Below are positions 26,817 through 36,144 of a DNA stretch of 64,000 nt, piece after piece. The notes under the pieces were generated by a model. It was not told where the DNA came from and did not search any database. It saw only the letters and a list, made by a program, of their open reading frames with translations. Position numbers and translations under genes: made by a program. The stretch's first letter is position 1. Each line of letters starts with the position of its first letter. The stretch comes from CAZHCA01 sp964530825 (GTDB lineage: Bacteria > Bacteroidota > Bacteroidia > Chitinophagales > Saprospiraceae): contig CAZHCA010000009.1 in NCBI GenBank assembly GCA_964530825.1, positions 62,001 to 126,000 of the forward strand. Direction: 5' to 3'.

Positions 26817-27332
26817 TTACCAGGGCTGTATCTGCAGGTTTTTCGGTAAGTATAAGGGATGTGCAGGTTGTCCCTGGGCCGTTAGCCGCAAGCAGTGAAG
26901 TCGGGTAAATCGCGACCGCACGATGTCACTCCGGCCATAAAGTCTACCGTGATTACCCCAGCCGGCCAGCAAAAGATTGCACCTGGTAGAGGCCCAACTG
27001 AGGTAGTCATCGTTAAAGGGCCCGACCGGATCAGGGCAGGTGCGCAGAGCCTGAGGCGAAGAGCTACGCAGGGCGAACACATTAAAAAGCCAAAGGCTGC
27101 CAAACCCCCAACGGTAAGTATAGTCCAGGCACCGCCGCAGGGTTGGATCATCGACCTCAGCACTCGCTGTAGAGGGATTGAGTAAAATCCAGCCAAGAGC
27201 CGGAAGGTTGCGATTCCAAAGCCGCCATAACAGATAGCGATACGCACCGCAAGCCGAGAAGACAACGCCCTTGGCTCCAATGTGCAGCTCCGACTCGGCC
27301 GAAGTGTTAAATTTTTTTGGCTGGTGTAACAT
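26817..27332 (-). CDS. DUF1643 family protein
   Basis: A 171-residue protein matching DUF1643: YRYLLWRLW near 32-40, GWILLNPSTASAEVDDPTLRRC near 46-67, LWLFNVFALRSSSPQAL, and a late LLAGWGNHG. The family is common in bacteria and phages and its function is unknown. The gene overlaps nothing of note but begins close to the ECF sigma gene on the other strand. The two starts are divergent with about 120 nt between them if the sigma factor starts at 27455. Confidence 0.88.
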   Translation of the reverse strand: MLHQPKKFNTSAESELHIGAKGVVFSACGAYRYLLWRLWNRNLPALGWILLNPSTASAEVDDPTLRRCLDYTYRWGFGSLWLFNVFALRSSSPQALRTCPDPVGPFNDDYLSWASTRCNLLLAGWGNHGRLYGRSDIVRSRFTRLHCLRLTAQGQPAHPLYLPKNLQIQPW

Positions 27333-27407
27333 TACTGGTTTTTCCCATTATTCGATTGAGCACTCTTCATAGGGTAGCATTGCCGAAAGGAAATCGGACG
27401 AGAATGT

Positions 27408-27437
27408 TTTTCAATTTACAAATTAATCGTAGCCTTG
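27408..27437 (+). promoter_or_regulatory. possible promoter of the ECF sigma gene
   Basis: TTT at 27408-27410 and TAGCCTTG at 27430-27437, separated by 19 nt, fit the Bacteroidota pattern TTG-N19-TAnnTTTG with one mismatch in each box. It would place transcription start just before the ATG at 27455. Confidence 0.35.
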
Positions 27438-27454
27438 TAAAAAACCAACCCGGC

Positions 27455-28033
27455 ATGGACGGATCCAAGGCCGCCCTTTCCGAAGAGGCTCTACAGCGTG
27501 AGTGGGAGGAAATACAAGCAGCCCAAGCCGACCCCGCCCGCTTCCGGCCGCTTTATGAGCGCTACTTTGAACCTATCTTCCGATTCCTTTTTCGGCGTAC
27601 CGCCGATGAGGCCCTGACGGCCGATTTGGCTTCCCAGGTGTTCTTGAAAGCTTTGCAAAAACTGCACCGCTATGAGTACCGCGGAGTGCCCTTCTCGGCT
27701 TGGCTCTTTCGCATCGCACAGAACGAACTTAATATGCACTTCCGGCAAAATCGTAACCAGCAACGGGTGGTAAGTATCCAAGAGGTTCAACTCGATCACC
27801 TGATGGACGACTTAGAAACGGACCAGTTGGAGCCCTACCGGGAGGTATTGATTCAAGCCCTCGAACAGTTGCCGAAAAACGACCTAAAGCTATTGGAACT
27901 TCGCTACTTCGAACAACGGTCTTATCGCGAAGTGGCCGGCATACTCAATATCACAGAGAACAACGCCAAGGTGCGGGCGCACCGCATCGCCGAGCGCTTA
28001 CGCAAAATCATCATGCGGGAGTATGAAAACTAA
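27455..28033 (+). CDS. ECF-type RNA polymerase sigma factor
   Basis: A 192-residue protein with sigma region 2 (YERYFEPIFRFLFRRTADEALTADL...FLKAL, with AWLFRIAQNEL) at about 35-105. Region 4 lies at 125-185 (LEQLPKNDLKLLELRYFEQRSYREVAGILNITENNAKVR in outline). The ATG at 27455 was chosen because upstream in-frame codons are not sigma-like and overlap the divergent gene's promoter zone. It redirects RNA polymerase to a small regulon. The next gene, 6 nt downstream, encodes a membrane protein that may hold it inactive, although it lacks a classical zinc anti-sigma domain. Confidence 0.92.
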   Translation: MDGSKAALSEEALQREWEEIQAAQADPARFRPLYERYFEPIFRFLFRRTADEALTADLASQVFLKALQKLHRYEYRGVPFSAWLFRIAQNELNMHFRQNRNQQRVVSIQEVQLDHLMDDLETDQLEPYREVLIQALEQLPKNDLKLLELRYFEQRSYREVAGILNITENNAKVRAHRIAERLRKIIMREYEN

Positions 28034-28039
28034 CTGCTT

Positions 28040-29719
28040 ATGGCCAACCGCTACCACATAAAAATCAATCCGCCCGAACCTGCCCAGGAGACCATCGACG
28101 GTTACCGGGACTTCGACGGATTACTGGACGCCTACCAGCGCCGACAACGACAGCGCCGCCGGCGTTTAGGCCTGGGCTACACAGTAGCTACCATAGCCGC
28201 GGCGGCAGCTTTAGCCCTGCTCTTTTGGTTCCAAACCGGCCGGGGAGATACCTCATGGCCGGTAGATCGTTTTTCCTCTCCTGAGGCCTACTTTGCTAGT
28301 CAGCCGGTAATGCAGCCGCCTATTCCGGAAGCGGCCCCGGCCTTTGCGTCTCTTTTTTTGGAGGCAGAGCTAGGTGATACGCTCTCTTTCGGGGGCGGCT
28401 CCCGTCTGATTGTTCCGGCCGGGGCTTTCCAAGACGAGCTTGGACAACCAGTACGCGGGGCAGTAGACATCCAGGTGCGAACCATGACTAATCCCGTTGA
28501 TTTTTTCCTCACCGGGGTACCGATGCATTACGATTCGGCGGGCACCCGCTACCAGATGGAATCGGCTGGCATGGTGGAAGTTTACGCAGCACAAGCAGGG
28601 CGCCAGCTTCGATTGGTGCCGGGTAAAAGCATAGCTGTAGAATTGTTCTCCGAGATCTTTTGGACTCCGGGGCAACAACCGAAATACAACGTTTATCATT
28701 TTGATACCATCGCTCGACGATGGACCTACCAAGGGGTCGACGACCTTTCCCTGCTGCCCCTCGACTTACCGGCGACTCAGGCCGAACGCTTGGAAGCAGC
28801 CGCCCAGTTACTCAACGAAAAAAGTACTGCCGCCGACCGGCGACTGGCCAAAGCGGCAATTCGTTTTGAGCAAGACCAACCTCGCCCGGTCGCGCCCCAG
28901 CCGCCCCGGCCCTACCGCCAGGACCGGCCCACCATCGAACTCGAATTGGAAGATTTTGAACAAAAGGCAATTGATCTGGATCTCTACGAGGGTACCATTT
29001 GGCAAATTGATCCGCAAAGTCCTGCATTCGATGCCCGTATAGCCAGTGTCGAATGGACCGACGTACAATTGATTCCGCTGGAACAGGACCGCTATCAATT
29101 AATCCTTTCCGATGGTGCAAATACGGTGGAACTCCTCGTTAACCCTGTATTGCTGGGTGAGGACTTTGAAAGCGCCCGGGCCCGGTACGAAGATGCCCTC
29201 GCGGAACACGAAAAGGCATTAGCCGAATGGGAAACCCGCCGGTCGGAGCGGCTATCGGATATTGCTGCCGCAGTAGAGCAGAAGAAAGCAGAAGCGCAGC
29301 AAACATTCGAACAGCAAGTCGCCGACCTGCTCGACGATCGTGGCCCAACCAAACGTCGAGTAGTCAACCGGTTCACCGTCAATAAACTAGGCGTATGGAA
29401 CTGCGATCGCCTGATCGTACCGGAAGCGGGCAACCGCAAGACGCGTGTGGTAGGCCAAGACGGCCGTAAATTTACTAATCAAACCCTGTACGCTATCAAG
29501 TCGGGGGAAAATACGCTCTACCGGTATTATGCGTCTTCCGCTACAGCACTACCTCCTTTTGAACAGGATCATTTATTGTGGGTCGTGACGGATGCCGGCG
29601 GCCTGGCCCTGGGTCAGGGACGGCTGGATGAAGCTGAAACCATTAACACGCTCGTGCTGGAACGACAAACAGGTCCTGTCGATCGACAGGAGTCCGTGCG
29701 GCAGGCAATTCAATTATAG
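28040..29719 (+). CDS. single-pass membrane protein with ZU5-like periplasmic domain; putative partner of the sigma factor
   Basis: A 559-residue protein. The cytoplasmic N-terminus is short, about 40 residues, and very basic before the helix (QRRQRQRRRR). One transmembrane segment lies at about 44-65, followed by a large periplasmic part. Residues ~110-240 resemble ZU5-like sandwiches (RLIVPAGAFQDELGQPVRG, then MESAGMVEVYA). A proline-rich linker and a highly charged helix follow (about 375-440, ARARYEDALAEHEKALAEW). The position 6 nt after an ECF sigma gene suggests an anti-sigma factor or envelope sensor. No HxxxCxxC zinc anti-sigma motif is present, so that role is inferred from position only. 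Confidence 0.75.
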   Translation: MANRYHIKINPPEPAQETIDGYRDFDGLLDAYQRRQRQRRRRLGLGYTVATIAAAAALALLFWFQTGRGDTSWPVDRFSSPEAYFASQPVMQPPIPEAAPAFASLFLEAELGDTLSFGGGSRLIVPAGAFQDELGQPVRGAVDIQVRTMTNPVDFFLTGVPMHYDSAGTRYQMESAGMVEVYAAQAGRQLRLVPGKSIAVELFSEIFWTPGQQPKYNVYHFDTIARRWTYQGVDDLSLLPLDLPATQAERLEAAAQLLNEKSTAADRRLAKAAIRFEQDQPRPVAPQPPRPYRQDRPTIELELEDFEQKAIDLDLYEGTIWQIDPQSPAFDARIASVEWTDVQLIPLEQDRYQLILSDGANTVELLVNPVLLGEDFESARARYEDALAEHEKALAEWETRRSERLSDIAAAVEQKKAEAQQTFEQQVADLLDDRGPTKRRVVNRFTVNKLGVWNCDRLIVPEAGNRKTRVVGQDGRKFTNQTLYAIKSGENTLYRYYASSATALPPFEQDHLLWVVTDAGGLALGQGRLDEAETINTLVLERQTGPVDRQESVRQAIQL

Positions 29720-29729
29720 CCTACCGCAC
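29696..29729 (+). terminator. hairpin at the end of the ZU5-like gene
   Basis: GTGCGGCAGGC pairs with GCCTACCGCAC (one C/A mismatch) around a 12-nt AT-rich loop that contains the gene's stop codon. It lies between convergent genes. The following T-rich stretch is imperfect, so efficiency is unclear. Confidence 0.4.
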
Positions 29730-29747
29730 GACAGGTTAGGTCATTTA

Positions 29748-30815
29748 TTATTCCTTGTAGAATTTCACCTCGCGGCCATCCGGCTTGGCATAGGCCCGGT
29801 ACATACCCTCCGTATTGAAGGGCATGATGATATTGCCCTGTCGATCCAACGCAATAAGGCCGCCCGAGCCGCCCGCGTCCTTCAATTTGCCATGGACGAT
29901 CCGGTCGCCAGCTTCTTTCAACGACAGGCCCTGGTACTCCATCATGGCAGATAGATCATGCGCAACGGCATACCGAATGAAGAATTCTCCGTGTCCGGTA
30001 CAGGATACCCCACAGGTACTGTTTTTGGCGTAGGTGCCTGCCCCGATAATGGGCGAGTCGCCGATGCGGTTGTATTTTTTGTTGGTCATACCTCCAGTAG
30101 ACGTTCCGGCGGCAATGTTGCCCTGGGAGTCGAGGGCCACGCAACCGACAGTACCGAACTTGGCGCTGGGTTCCAGGATGCGTCCACTGGTTTTTTCCGC
30201 TTCGGCGGCCTTGGCCCGCTGCAGGGCTTGCCAGCGACTTTCCGTGTAGAAATAAGCATTGGGTACGGTATCGAGTTGCTGCTCCAGCGCAAATTTCTCA
30301 GCCCCCGTTCCTGTGAGCATGACGTGCTTCGATTTTTCCATCACGGCCCGGGCGGCCGAGATCGGATTTTTGATAATCGTTACCCCGCCTATAGCTCCGG
30401 CGTTGAGTGTAGCTCCGTCCATGAAAGAAGCGTCGAGCTCATTGCGGCCCTCAGCCGTAAATACAGCTCCTTTCCCGGCGTTGAAAAGGGGTTGGTCTTC
30501 GAGATAGCGGATCGTCTGCTCCACTGCATCGATGGCACTGCCACCCGATTGCAGAATGTCTTCTCCGATGCTTAGTGCCTCGTTCATGGCCAGCCGATAA
30601 GCATCTTCCCGCTCAGGCGTCATGGCCGACTGCCGGATTGTACCTGCTCCGCCGTGAATGACGATGGCATAATCGGGGCGTTCGGTCACTGCAGCGGTAT
30701 CGGCAGCCTCAGCTTCAGCCTGAGCGGCGGCGCCGGCTTCATTGGTTGGCTGCTGGCAGGTAGGCAGTAGGAAAAGAGCTGCTAAGAGGGATAAGTAAGG
30801 GACGATATACTTCAT
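29748..30815 (-). CDS. isoaspartyl peptidase / plant-type L-asparaginase
   Basis: A 355-residue N-terminal-nucleophile hydrolase. The N-terminus is a lipoprotein-like signal ending at Cys20 (LLPTC), followed by an Ala/Glu-rich linker. The catalytic core starts at about 48 with YAIVIHGGAGTI. The autocleavage site lies before Thr222 in KFGTVGCVALDSQGN, and the substrate loop GDSPIIGAGTYA follows. The enzyme removes isoaspartyl residues from peptides and may hydrolyse asparagine. Export to the periplasm is predicted from the signal. It is convergent with the preceding gene. Confidence 0.94.
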   Translation of the reverse strand: MKYIVPYLSLLAALFLLPTCQQPTNEAGAAAQAEAEAADTAAVTERPDYAIVIHGGAGTIRQSAMTPEREDAYRLAMNEALSIGEDILQSGGSAIDAVEQTIRYLEDQPLFNAGKGAVFTAEGRNELDASFMDGATLNAGAIGGVTIIKNPISAARAVMEKSKHVMLTGTGAEKFALEQQLDTVPNAYFYTESRWQALQRAKAAEAEKTSGRILEPSAKFGTVGCVALDSQGNIAAGTSTGGMTNKKYNRIGDSPIIGAGTYAKNSTCGVSCTGHGEFFIRYAVAHDLSAMMEYQGLSLKEAGDRIVHGKLKDAGGSGGLIALDRQGNIIMPFNTEGMYRAYAKPDGREVKFYKE

Positions 30816-31031
30816 ATTATTGATTGGGTTGATACAGAAATATTATTTTATCTATGTAAGGTAAAAAAACCGGAGGATGTTTTGAGATAGGGTCGGTAAG
30901 GATGATATCAAGCTCCCGGCATTTGATACTTCTCGTTCTCATCCATTATAAATCTCCGTTAATCGAAAACCATAAACTGCAAACATTTTAGCCCTTATCT
31001 TTATTCCTAAGAAAAAATTAGAACTACAATT

Positions 31032-32813
31032 ATGAGTCAATTTTTAAAAATGCTTCTGGCTTCTTGCCTAGGGGTGTTAATCGCCATTGGTGGCTTATTC
31101 TTGATTGGAGCCGTGGTGGCGGGAGGTATTGCACAGAGCAGTAATAAAGCCCCCCGAATACAACCCAACTCCGTCCTGCATATCAAATTGGATAAACCGA
31201 TTCCGGAAAAAACCAACAACCTGGAAATTCCACCCTTCAGTTTAGAACAGGAAGAAATACTGGGCTTGCACGATATCGTAGGCGCAATCGAGCGTGCCTC
31301 CCGAGATGACGATATCAAAGGTATTTTCCTAGATGTCGAAATGGCCTTCACTTCGGGCTATGCCTCCACAGCCACCCTGCGCAATGCCATCGAAGATTTT
31401 CGCGAAAGCGACAAATTCGTGATTGGTCACGGAAAGTTTTTCACCTACCCTACCTACTACCTCGCTTCGGCCGCCGACGAAGTTTACCTCGACCCGCTGG
31501 GCTACTTCGAAGTCAAGGGGCTCTCCGCCCAGGTTCCCTACATGAAAGACTTTCTGGATAAGATCGGAGTTGATTTTGAGGTTATCTACCGGGGTAAATA
31601 TAAAAGTGCTACCGAGCCCTTACGCCGCAACGAGATGAGTCAAGAAAACCGTTATCAATTGCGGCAGGTGATCGAAGACGCCTACGGCGAATTCCTCGAT
31701 GACGTGAGCCGCGACCGCGGGCTCAACCGTGACTCCTTGCGCCATGTGATTGATCAGTACAAAGCCTACACTCCTGAACTGGTGAAGCAATACGGGTTGG
31801 TTACCGAGCTTGAATACCGCAATAATGTCATCCATCGCATCAAGGAAAAAATTGGTCTCGACGAAGATGAGGACATCGATTTTTTCGACATCAATGATTA
31901 CGTGGCAGCCAATCCAGCCGAGAAAAATTTCCGTGTGCAGGATAAAATCGCAGTTGTATTCGCAGAGGGGAATATCATCGACGGCAGAGGCGAAAACGGC
32001 AGTGTCGGCGACCTTAAATACTCAGCCATCCTGAGTCGCCTTGCGGAAAAAGACGATATCAAGGCCGTAGTGCTACGCGTCAACTCACCGGGTGGCAGCG
32101 CCATAGCTTCGGAAAACATCTGGTACGCCACACAAAAAATCAAGGAATCAGGCAAACCGTTTATCGTATCCATGGGAGACTATGCGGCCTCCGGCGGTTA
32201 CTACATCGCTTCGGGCGCCGATACTATTTTTGCCGAGCCCAATACCCTGACCGGTTCGATCGGCGTATTCACCACCATTCCAAATGCTACGGAGTTGTTA
32301 GACGAAAAGCTGGGCATTCATTTCGATTCCGTTAAAACGGGGCCCTATGCGACCGGCATAACACCATTATTCGACATGTCGCAAGCGGAGATTGAAAAAT
32401 ACCAGGCCCGTACGGACGAAACCTACCGGACTTTTCTGTTGCGCGTACAAGAAGGAAGGAATTTCCCTACCATAGAAGCGGTCGACGCTATATCCCAAGG
32501 CCGCGTCTGGACCGGACAAGATGCCAAGGACGTCGGCCTTGTCGATCAGATAGGCTACCTTCATGATGCCGTCGATGCAGCTGCCGCCATGGCCGGCTTG
32601 GAAAAATTCCGCATCCGGGAATATCCAGTAGTGAAAGATCCGCTCCAGCAACTTATTGAAGAATTAACCGGGCAGAAAAGTGAACCAGTCGTACGTTCGC
32701 TAGAGCAGGCCTTAGTGCCCAAAGAGTACAGTAACCATGCCGACCTGATTCGGCGAATGGTTCTTCAACCCGGCATTCATGCGCGCATGCCAGTGGTTTT
32801 TACTATGGAATAA
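31032..32813 (+). CDS. sppA: signal peptide peptidase SppA (67K type)
   Basis: A 593-residue protein with one N-terminal transmembrane segment (about 7-30) and two tandem ClpP/crotonase-like domains. The catalytic lysine is Lys191 in the first domain (KYKSATEPL), and the serine is Ser387 in the second (DYAASGGYY). Both match the Ser-Lys dyad of long-form E. coli SppA. It cleaves remnant signal peptides in the membrane. It appears to be a single-gene unit with about 216 nt of upstream space. Confidence 0.96.
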   Translation: MSQFLKMLLASCLGVLIAIGGLFLIGAVVAGGIAQSSNKAPRIQPNSVLHIKLDKPIPEKTNNLEIPPFSLEQEEILGLHDIVGAIERASRDDDIKGIFLDVEMAFTSGYASTATLRNAIEDFRESDKFVIGHGKFFTYPTYYLASAADEVYLDPLGYFEVKGLSAQVPYMKDFLDKIGVDFEVIYRGKYKSATEPLRRNEMSQENRYQLRQVIEDAYGEFLDDVSRDRGLNRDSLRHVIDQYKAYTPELVKQYGLVTELEYRNNVIHRIKEKIGLDEDEDIDFFDINDYVAANPAEKNFRVQDKIAVVFAEGNIIDGRGENGSVGDLKYSAILSRLAEKDDIKAVVLRVNSPGGSAIASENIWYATQKIKESGKPFIVSMGDYAASGGYYIASGADTIFAEPNTLTGSIGVFTTIPNATELLDEKLGIHFDSVKTGPYATGITPLFDMSQAEIEKYQARTDETYRTFLLRVQEGRNFPTIEAVDAISQGRVWTGQDAKDVGLVDQIGYLHDAVDAAAAMAGLEKFRIREYPVVKDPLQQLIEELTGQKSEPVVRSLEQALVPKEYSNHADLIRRMVLQPGIHARMPVVFTME

Positions 32814-32877
32814 GATCTCAGGTAGCTCGATTATTAGCAGGTGGCAAGGAAAAACGCTCCACTCGCTCCCCTGTCTT

Positions 32878-33420
32878 TCAAAAACGAGCAAATTCTTCTG
32901 CGTGCGTCTTCAGGACCTCAATAGTTGTTGGATCCTGAAGGCGCCCTTGCTCATCGAGCAACTTATGGGTTTGGGAGACAGGTAATTTATTGGGAAAAAC
33001 GATTCCGCCCTGGTGATTGATGATACCCGTCAGGTGCTCCATTCCCCGCAGGTTTCCGGCTCGGCCGGCAGAAATACCCAGCAAGGCTACTTTTTTCCCA
33101 CCAAAATTCGCTTTATATTTTCTAACGGAACACGCATCGATGAATAGCTTTAACGCACCGGGGATGCTCCCGTTGTACTCCGGAGATATGATAACGAATT
33201 TATGCGCCGGCAAAATATAGCTGTCCTGAGCCTCGCGAATGGTTGGCGACTGGCTCTGCGCCTCGTACATTTCGGGAAAGAACCAATCGTGACTCAGTTT
33301 ATCCAGGGCCAATATTTTAACTTCTTCAGGAGTTACGGCTTGCAGTGCGGAGCAATAAAAATCGGCGAAAAGCAAGCACTCGGTATCGTGGCGGTTGGTT
33401 CCGGATATGACAGTGATCAT
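32878..33420 (-). CDS. NAD(P)H-dependent FMN reductase family protein
   Basis: A 180-residue flavodoxin-like protein. The start is MITVISGTNR, the flavin-binding segment is SPEYNGSIPGALKLFIDA near 80-97, and LLGISAGRAGNLRGMEHL follows. Members reduce FMN, quinones or azo dyes using NAD(P)H in the cytoplasm. It is divergent from the interrupted UPF0173 gene, with 121 nt between starts. Specific substrate cannot be inferred. Confidence 0.9.
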   Translation of the reverse strand: MITVISGTNRHDTECLLFADFYCSALQAVTPEEVKILALDKLSHDWFFPEMYEAQSQSPTIREAQDSYILPAHKFVIISPEYNGSIPGALKLFIDACSVRKYKANFGGKKVALLGISAGRAGNLRGMEHLTGIINHQGGIVFPNKLPVSQTHKLLDEQGRLQDPTTIEVLKTHAEEFARF

Positions 33421-33541
33421 GTAGCTTTTGTTGGTCGTTTGAATTACGGCATATAAAACGCTTGACCGGAAAATTGTTTAAAAAAGTATCCCGGATCCGG
33501 CAACGTTCTTGGAGAATAGTCACCAAATACCCTAAAAACAT

Positions 33542-34237
33542 ATGGAAGTCACCTACCTGGGCCACTCGGCTTATTTCGTCTTTACCAGAGGTAAAAAACT
33601 ACTTTTCGATCCCTTCATCAGTGCGAATCCAATCGCCAACGCTACGGCACTGGGCGATTATGCGCCCGACAAGATCGAACCGGATTACATCTTGCTCAGC
33701 CATGGCCATCAGGATCATATGGCCGACCTGGAATCCATCGCTAAGCGTACCGACGCCCAGGTCATTACGAATGCCTAGCTGTCGTATTGGGCAAGTAATT
33801 TAGGCCTGCGAGCCCACGGCATGAACCATGGCGGCAAGTATAATTTTGATTTTGGTACGGTGAAATACGTACACGCCACACACAGTAGTAGTCTGCCAGA
33901 CGGTTCTTATGGCGGCAACCCTGGCGGCTTTATAGTCTACAACGACCAAGGTTGCTTTTACTTCGCCGGCGACACCGGCCTCACCATGGATATGAAACTC
34001 ATCCCCATGCTGTGCCCACGGCTCGACTTCGCCATTTTGCCCATCGGCGATAACTTCACAATGGGCTACGATGAAGCCGTTATCGCCTCCGATTTCATTG
34101 AATGCGACCGGATTGTAGGTTGTCACTTCGACACCTTCCCGCCAATAGAAATTGATAAGCACGCCGCCAAGAAGGCTTTTTCTGATCGAAACAAAGAGCT
34201 GATTATCATGGATATAGGCGAATCACGCACGCTTTAA
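33542..34237 (+). pseudogene. UPF0173 metallo-beta-lactamase-fold hydrolase interrupted by an in-frame TAG
   Basis: The frame starts at 33542 (MEVTYLGHSAYF) and runs 78 codons to TAG at 33776-33778. It then continues in the same frame, without frameshift, to 34237. Together the parts give a complete UPF0173 protein of about 231 residues. The first part has the zinc motif SHGHQDHMAD; the second has HATHSSSLPDGSYGGNPGG, YFAGDTGLT and CHFDTFPPI. The stop sits where relatives usually have glutamate after an Asn-rich turn, so a single GAG to TAG change explains it. Options are a recent nonsense mutation, a sequencing error, or suppression. The ATG at 33821 could restart, but that product would lack the HxHxDH metal site. 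Confidence 0.85.
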
Positions 34238-34318
34238 CGGCCATTTTTTGCAGCGCTTTTCCGGCATCCGTACCCGAATATGCGTACCTTAGAGGAAAAG
34301 CTAAAACAAGAAATAATT

Positions 34319-35110
34319 ATGGGAAAAGTGGTAGCCATCGCTAACCAGAAAGGCGGGGTGGGTAAGACGACGACGGCCATAAATTTGGCCGCAAGCCTAG
34401 CCATCCTGGAAAAGCGCGTACTATTGATCGATGCCGATCCGCAGGCGAACTCCTCTTCCGGAGTGGGTATTGCCCCCGACGAGGTCGATGTAAGTACCTA
34501 CGATTGCATGATCAACGGTGCCGACCCCACCGAAGCCCTTTACGAGACCGAAACCCCTAACCTGCATATCATTCCTTCGCACATCAATCTGGTCGGGGCC
34601 GAGCTCGAGTTAGTCAACCGCCAGCGCCGGGAATTTGCCATGAAGGAGTTTATCGACAAGGTGCGGCCCTACTACGACTATATTTTTATCGATTGCCTGC
34701 CCTCTCTCGGCCTGGTAACCGTCAATGCCCTTACGGCAGCCGATTCTGTACTGGTACCGGTACAGTGCGAGTTCTTTGCCCTGGAAGGACTGTCCAAATT
34801 GCAAAATACTATCGACCTGGTACAGGATCAACTCAACCCCAGCCTTAAAGTAGAAGGTATTCTGCTTTCAATGTATGACAGCCGCCTGCGCCTAGCCAAC
34901 GTCGTCATCGGCGAGGTACGCAAGATTTTCGGCGATCAGGTATTTGATACCATCATCCATCGCAATTCCAAGATCGGTGAAGCCCCAAACATGCGGATGC
35001 CGGTGGTTCTGCTCAATGCGGGCAGCAAAGGCGCAATCAACTTCCTCAACTTGGCACAGGAGTTTTTGCAGAAAAATAACGACCCCGTACATTCCGCTAC
35101 GGTAGGGTGA
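34319..35110 (+). CDS. parA: chromosome-partitioning ATPase ParA (Soj)
   Basis: A 263-residue protein starting at MGKVVAIANQKGGVGKTTTA. The deviant Walker A motif is KGGVGKTT (11-18), and further ParA motifs are LLIDADPQANSSSG and FIDCLPSLG. An ATG 39 nt upstream would add a 13-residue polar leader, but the chosen start fits the family. ParA binds DNA non-specifically and moves ParB-parS complexes. parB follows after 87 nt with its own -10-like box, then a DUF5683 gene, an order common in Bacteroidota chromosomes. Confidence 0.96.
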   Translation: MGKVVAIANQKGGVGKTTTAINLAASLAILEKRVLLIDADPQANSSSGVGIAPDEVDVSTYDCMINGADPTEALYETETPNLHIIPSHINLVGAELELVNRQRREFAMKEFIDKVRPYYDYIFIDCLPSLGLVTVNALTAADSVLVPVQCEFFALEGLSKLQNTIDLVQDQLNPSLKVEGILLSMYDSRLRLANVVIGEVRKIFGDQVFDTIIHRNSKIGEAPNMRMPVVLLNAGSKGAINFLNLAQEFLQKNNDPVHSATVG

Positions 35111-35141
35111 TCAACTGCAAAAGGAACGTTTGATTTTTTCT

Positions 35142-35149
35142 TACTTTTG
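35142..35149 (+). promoter_or_regulatory. -7 box (TACTTTTG) upstream of parB
   Basis: An exact match to TAnnTTTG 49 nt upstream of the parB start. No good TTG box is found at the usual distance, so it may be a weak internal promoter. Confidence 0.4.
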
Positions 35150-35197
35150 CGAAAATTGGCGTTCGACTTACTATTTCGTTGACTCGTACCGATAATC

Positions 35198-36094
35198 ATG
35201 GCTAAGAAGGTAAAAAAAGAGGATCTTGGATTGGGCATCAACGCCCTGTTCAAAAAAGAAGAGGAAAAGAAAAACCCGGAGAAGCTGGTCAAGAAACTCT
35301 CCAACACCACGGCCATGATTCCGGTCGATCAGATTGAGGTCAACCCCTTTCAGCCCCGCAAAGACTTCGATGAGGAAGCCCTGGCCGAATTATCAGAAAG
35401 CATCCAGGTGCATGGCCTTATTCAACCTATCACGGTGCGCCGCTTGGGCCCAGACCGCTACCAGCTGATCTCGGGTGAGCGCCGGCTGCGGGCCTCCCGC
35501 ATCGCTGAGCTGGAAAACATTCCTGCTTACGTGCGCATTGCCAATGATCAGGAAATGCTGGAGATGGCCCTGGTCGAAAATATCCAGCGCGAAGACCTCA
35601 ATTCCATTGAAGTGGCCATCACTTATCAACGGCTCAAGGAAGAGTGCGGCCTGACCGACGAAAAACTGGCGGAACGGGTAGGCAAAAAGCGCCCTACCAT
35701 CAGTAACCACCTGCGGTTACTTCGACTACCACCCGATATTCAGCAGGCCATCAAAAAGCGAGCAATAAGCATGGGCCACGCCCGGGCGTTGGTAGGGATC
35801 GAAGACTATGCCCTGCGCAATGCTATTTTTAAAGAGACCCTGGAAAAAGGATTGAGCGTACGCGCCCTGGAAAAATTGATTGCTTCTTATCAAAAAGCGC
35901 CGAGCAAAGCAGCGCAAACCCCTAGGGAATCCTCACTGGACGGAGACTACGCACAAGTACAGCAGCAGTTTCGCAGCTTTTTTGGCTCTAAGCAAGTACA
36001 GCTGAAACTGAAAAGCGAAGGCCAGGGGCAAATTGTCATACCCTTTACATCCGTAGAAGAACTCAACCGTTTTCTTGATCGCCTGGAAGAATAG
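35198..36094 (+). CDS. parB: chromosome-partitioning protein ParB
   Basis: A 298-residue protein. A lysine-rich N-terminus (KKVKKEDLGLGINALF) is followed by the ParB CTP-binding domain with GERRLRASRIAE near 90-101. The helix-turn-helix (LTDEKLAERVGKKRPTISNHLRLL in outline) lies near 150-175, with a dimerisation domain at the C-terminus. ParB loads at parS sites and clamps DNA. The adjacent parA confirms the assignment. I saw no 16-bp parS-like palindrome (TGTTTCACGTGAAACA type) in the neighbouring few kilobases. Confidence 0.96.
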   Translation: MAKKVKKEDLGLGINALFKKEEEKKNPEKLVKKLSNTTAMIPVDQIEVNPFQPRKDFDEEALAELSESIQVHGLIQPITVRRLGPDRYQLISGERRLRASRIAELENIPAYVRIANDQEMLEMALVENIQREDLNSIEVAITYQRLKEECGLTDEKLAERVGKKRPTISNHLRLLRLPPDIQQAIKKRAISMGHARALVGIEDYALRNAIFKETLEKGLSVRALEKLIASYQKAPSKAAQTPRESSLDGDYAQVQQQFRSFFGSKQVQLKLKSEGQGQIVIPFTSVEELNRFLDRLEE

Positions 36095-36144
36095 CCGCCC
36101 GACTTGGGCGTTTTAATTCCAACCAATCGACCATCACCCTGCCT

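Noticed and set aside
29674..29691. 18-bp perfect palindrome TCCTGTCGATCGACAGGA
   Set aside because: It is inside the coding end of the ZU5-like gene, with no partner copy or regulatory context; probably chance.
33985..36100. parS site near parAB
   Set aside because: No 16-bp TGTTTCACGTGAAACA-type palindrome was found by eye in this neighbourhood.
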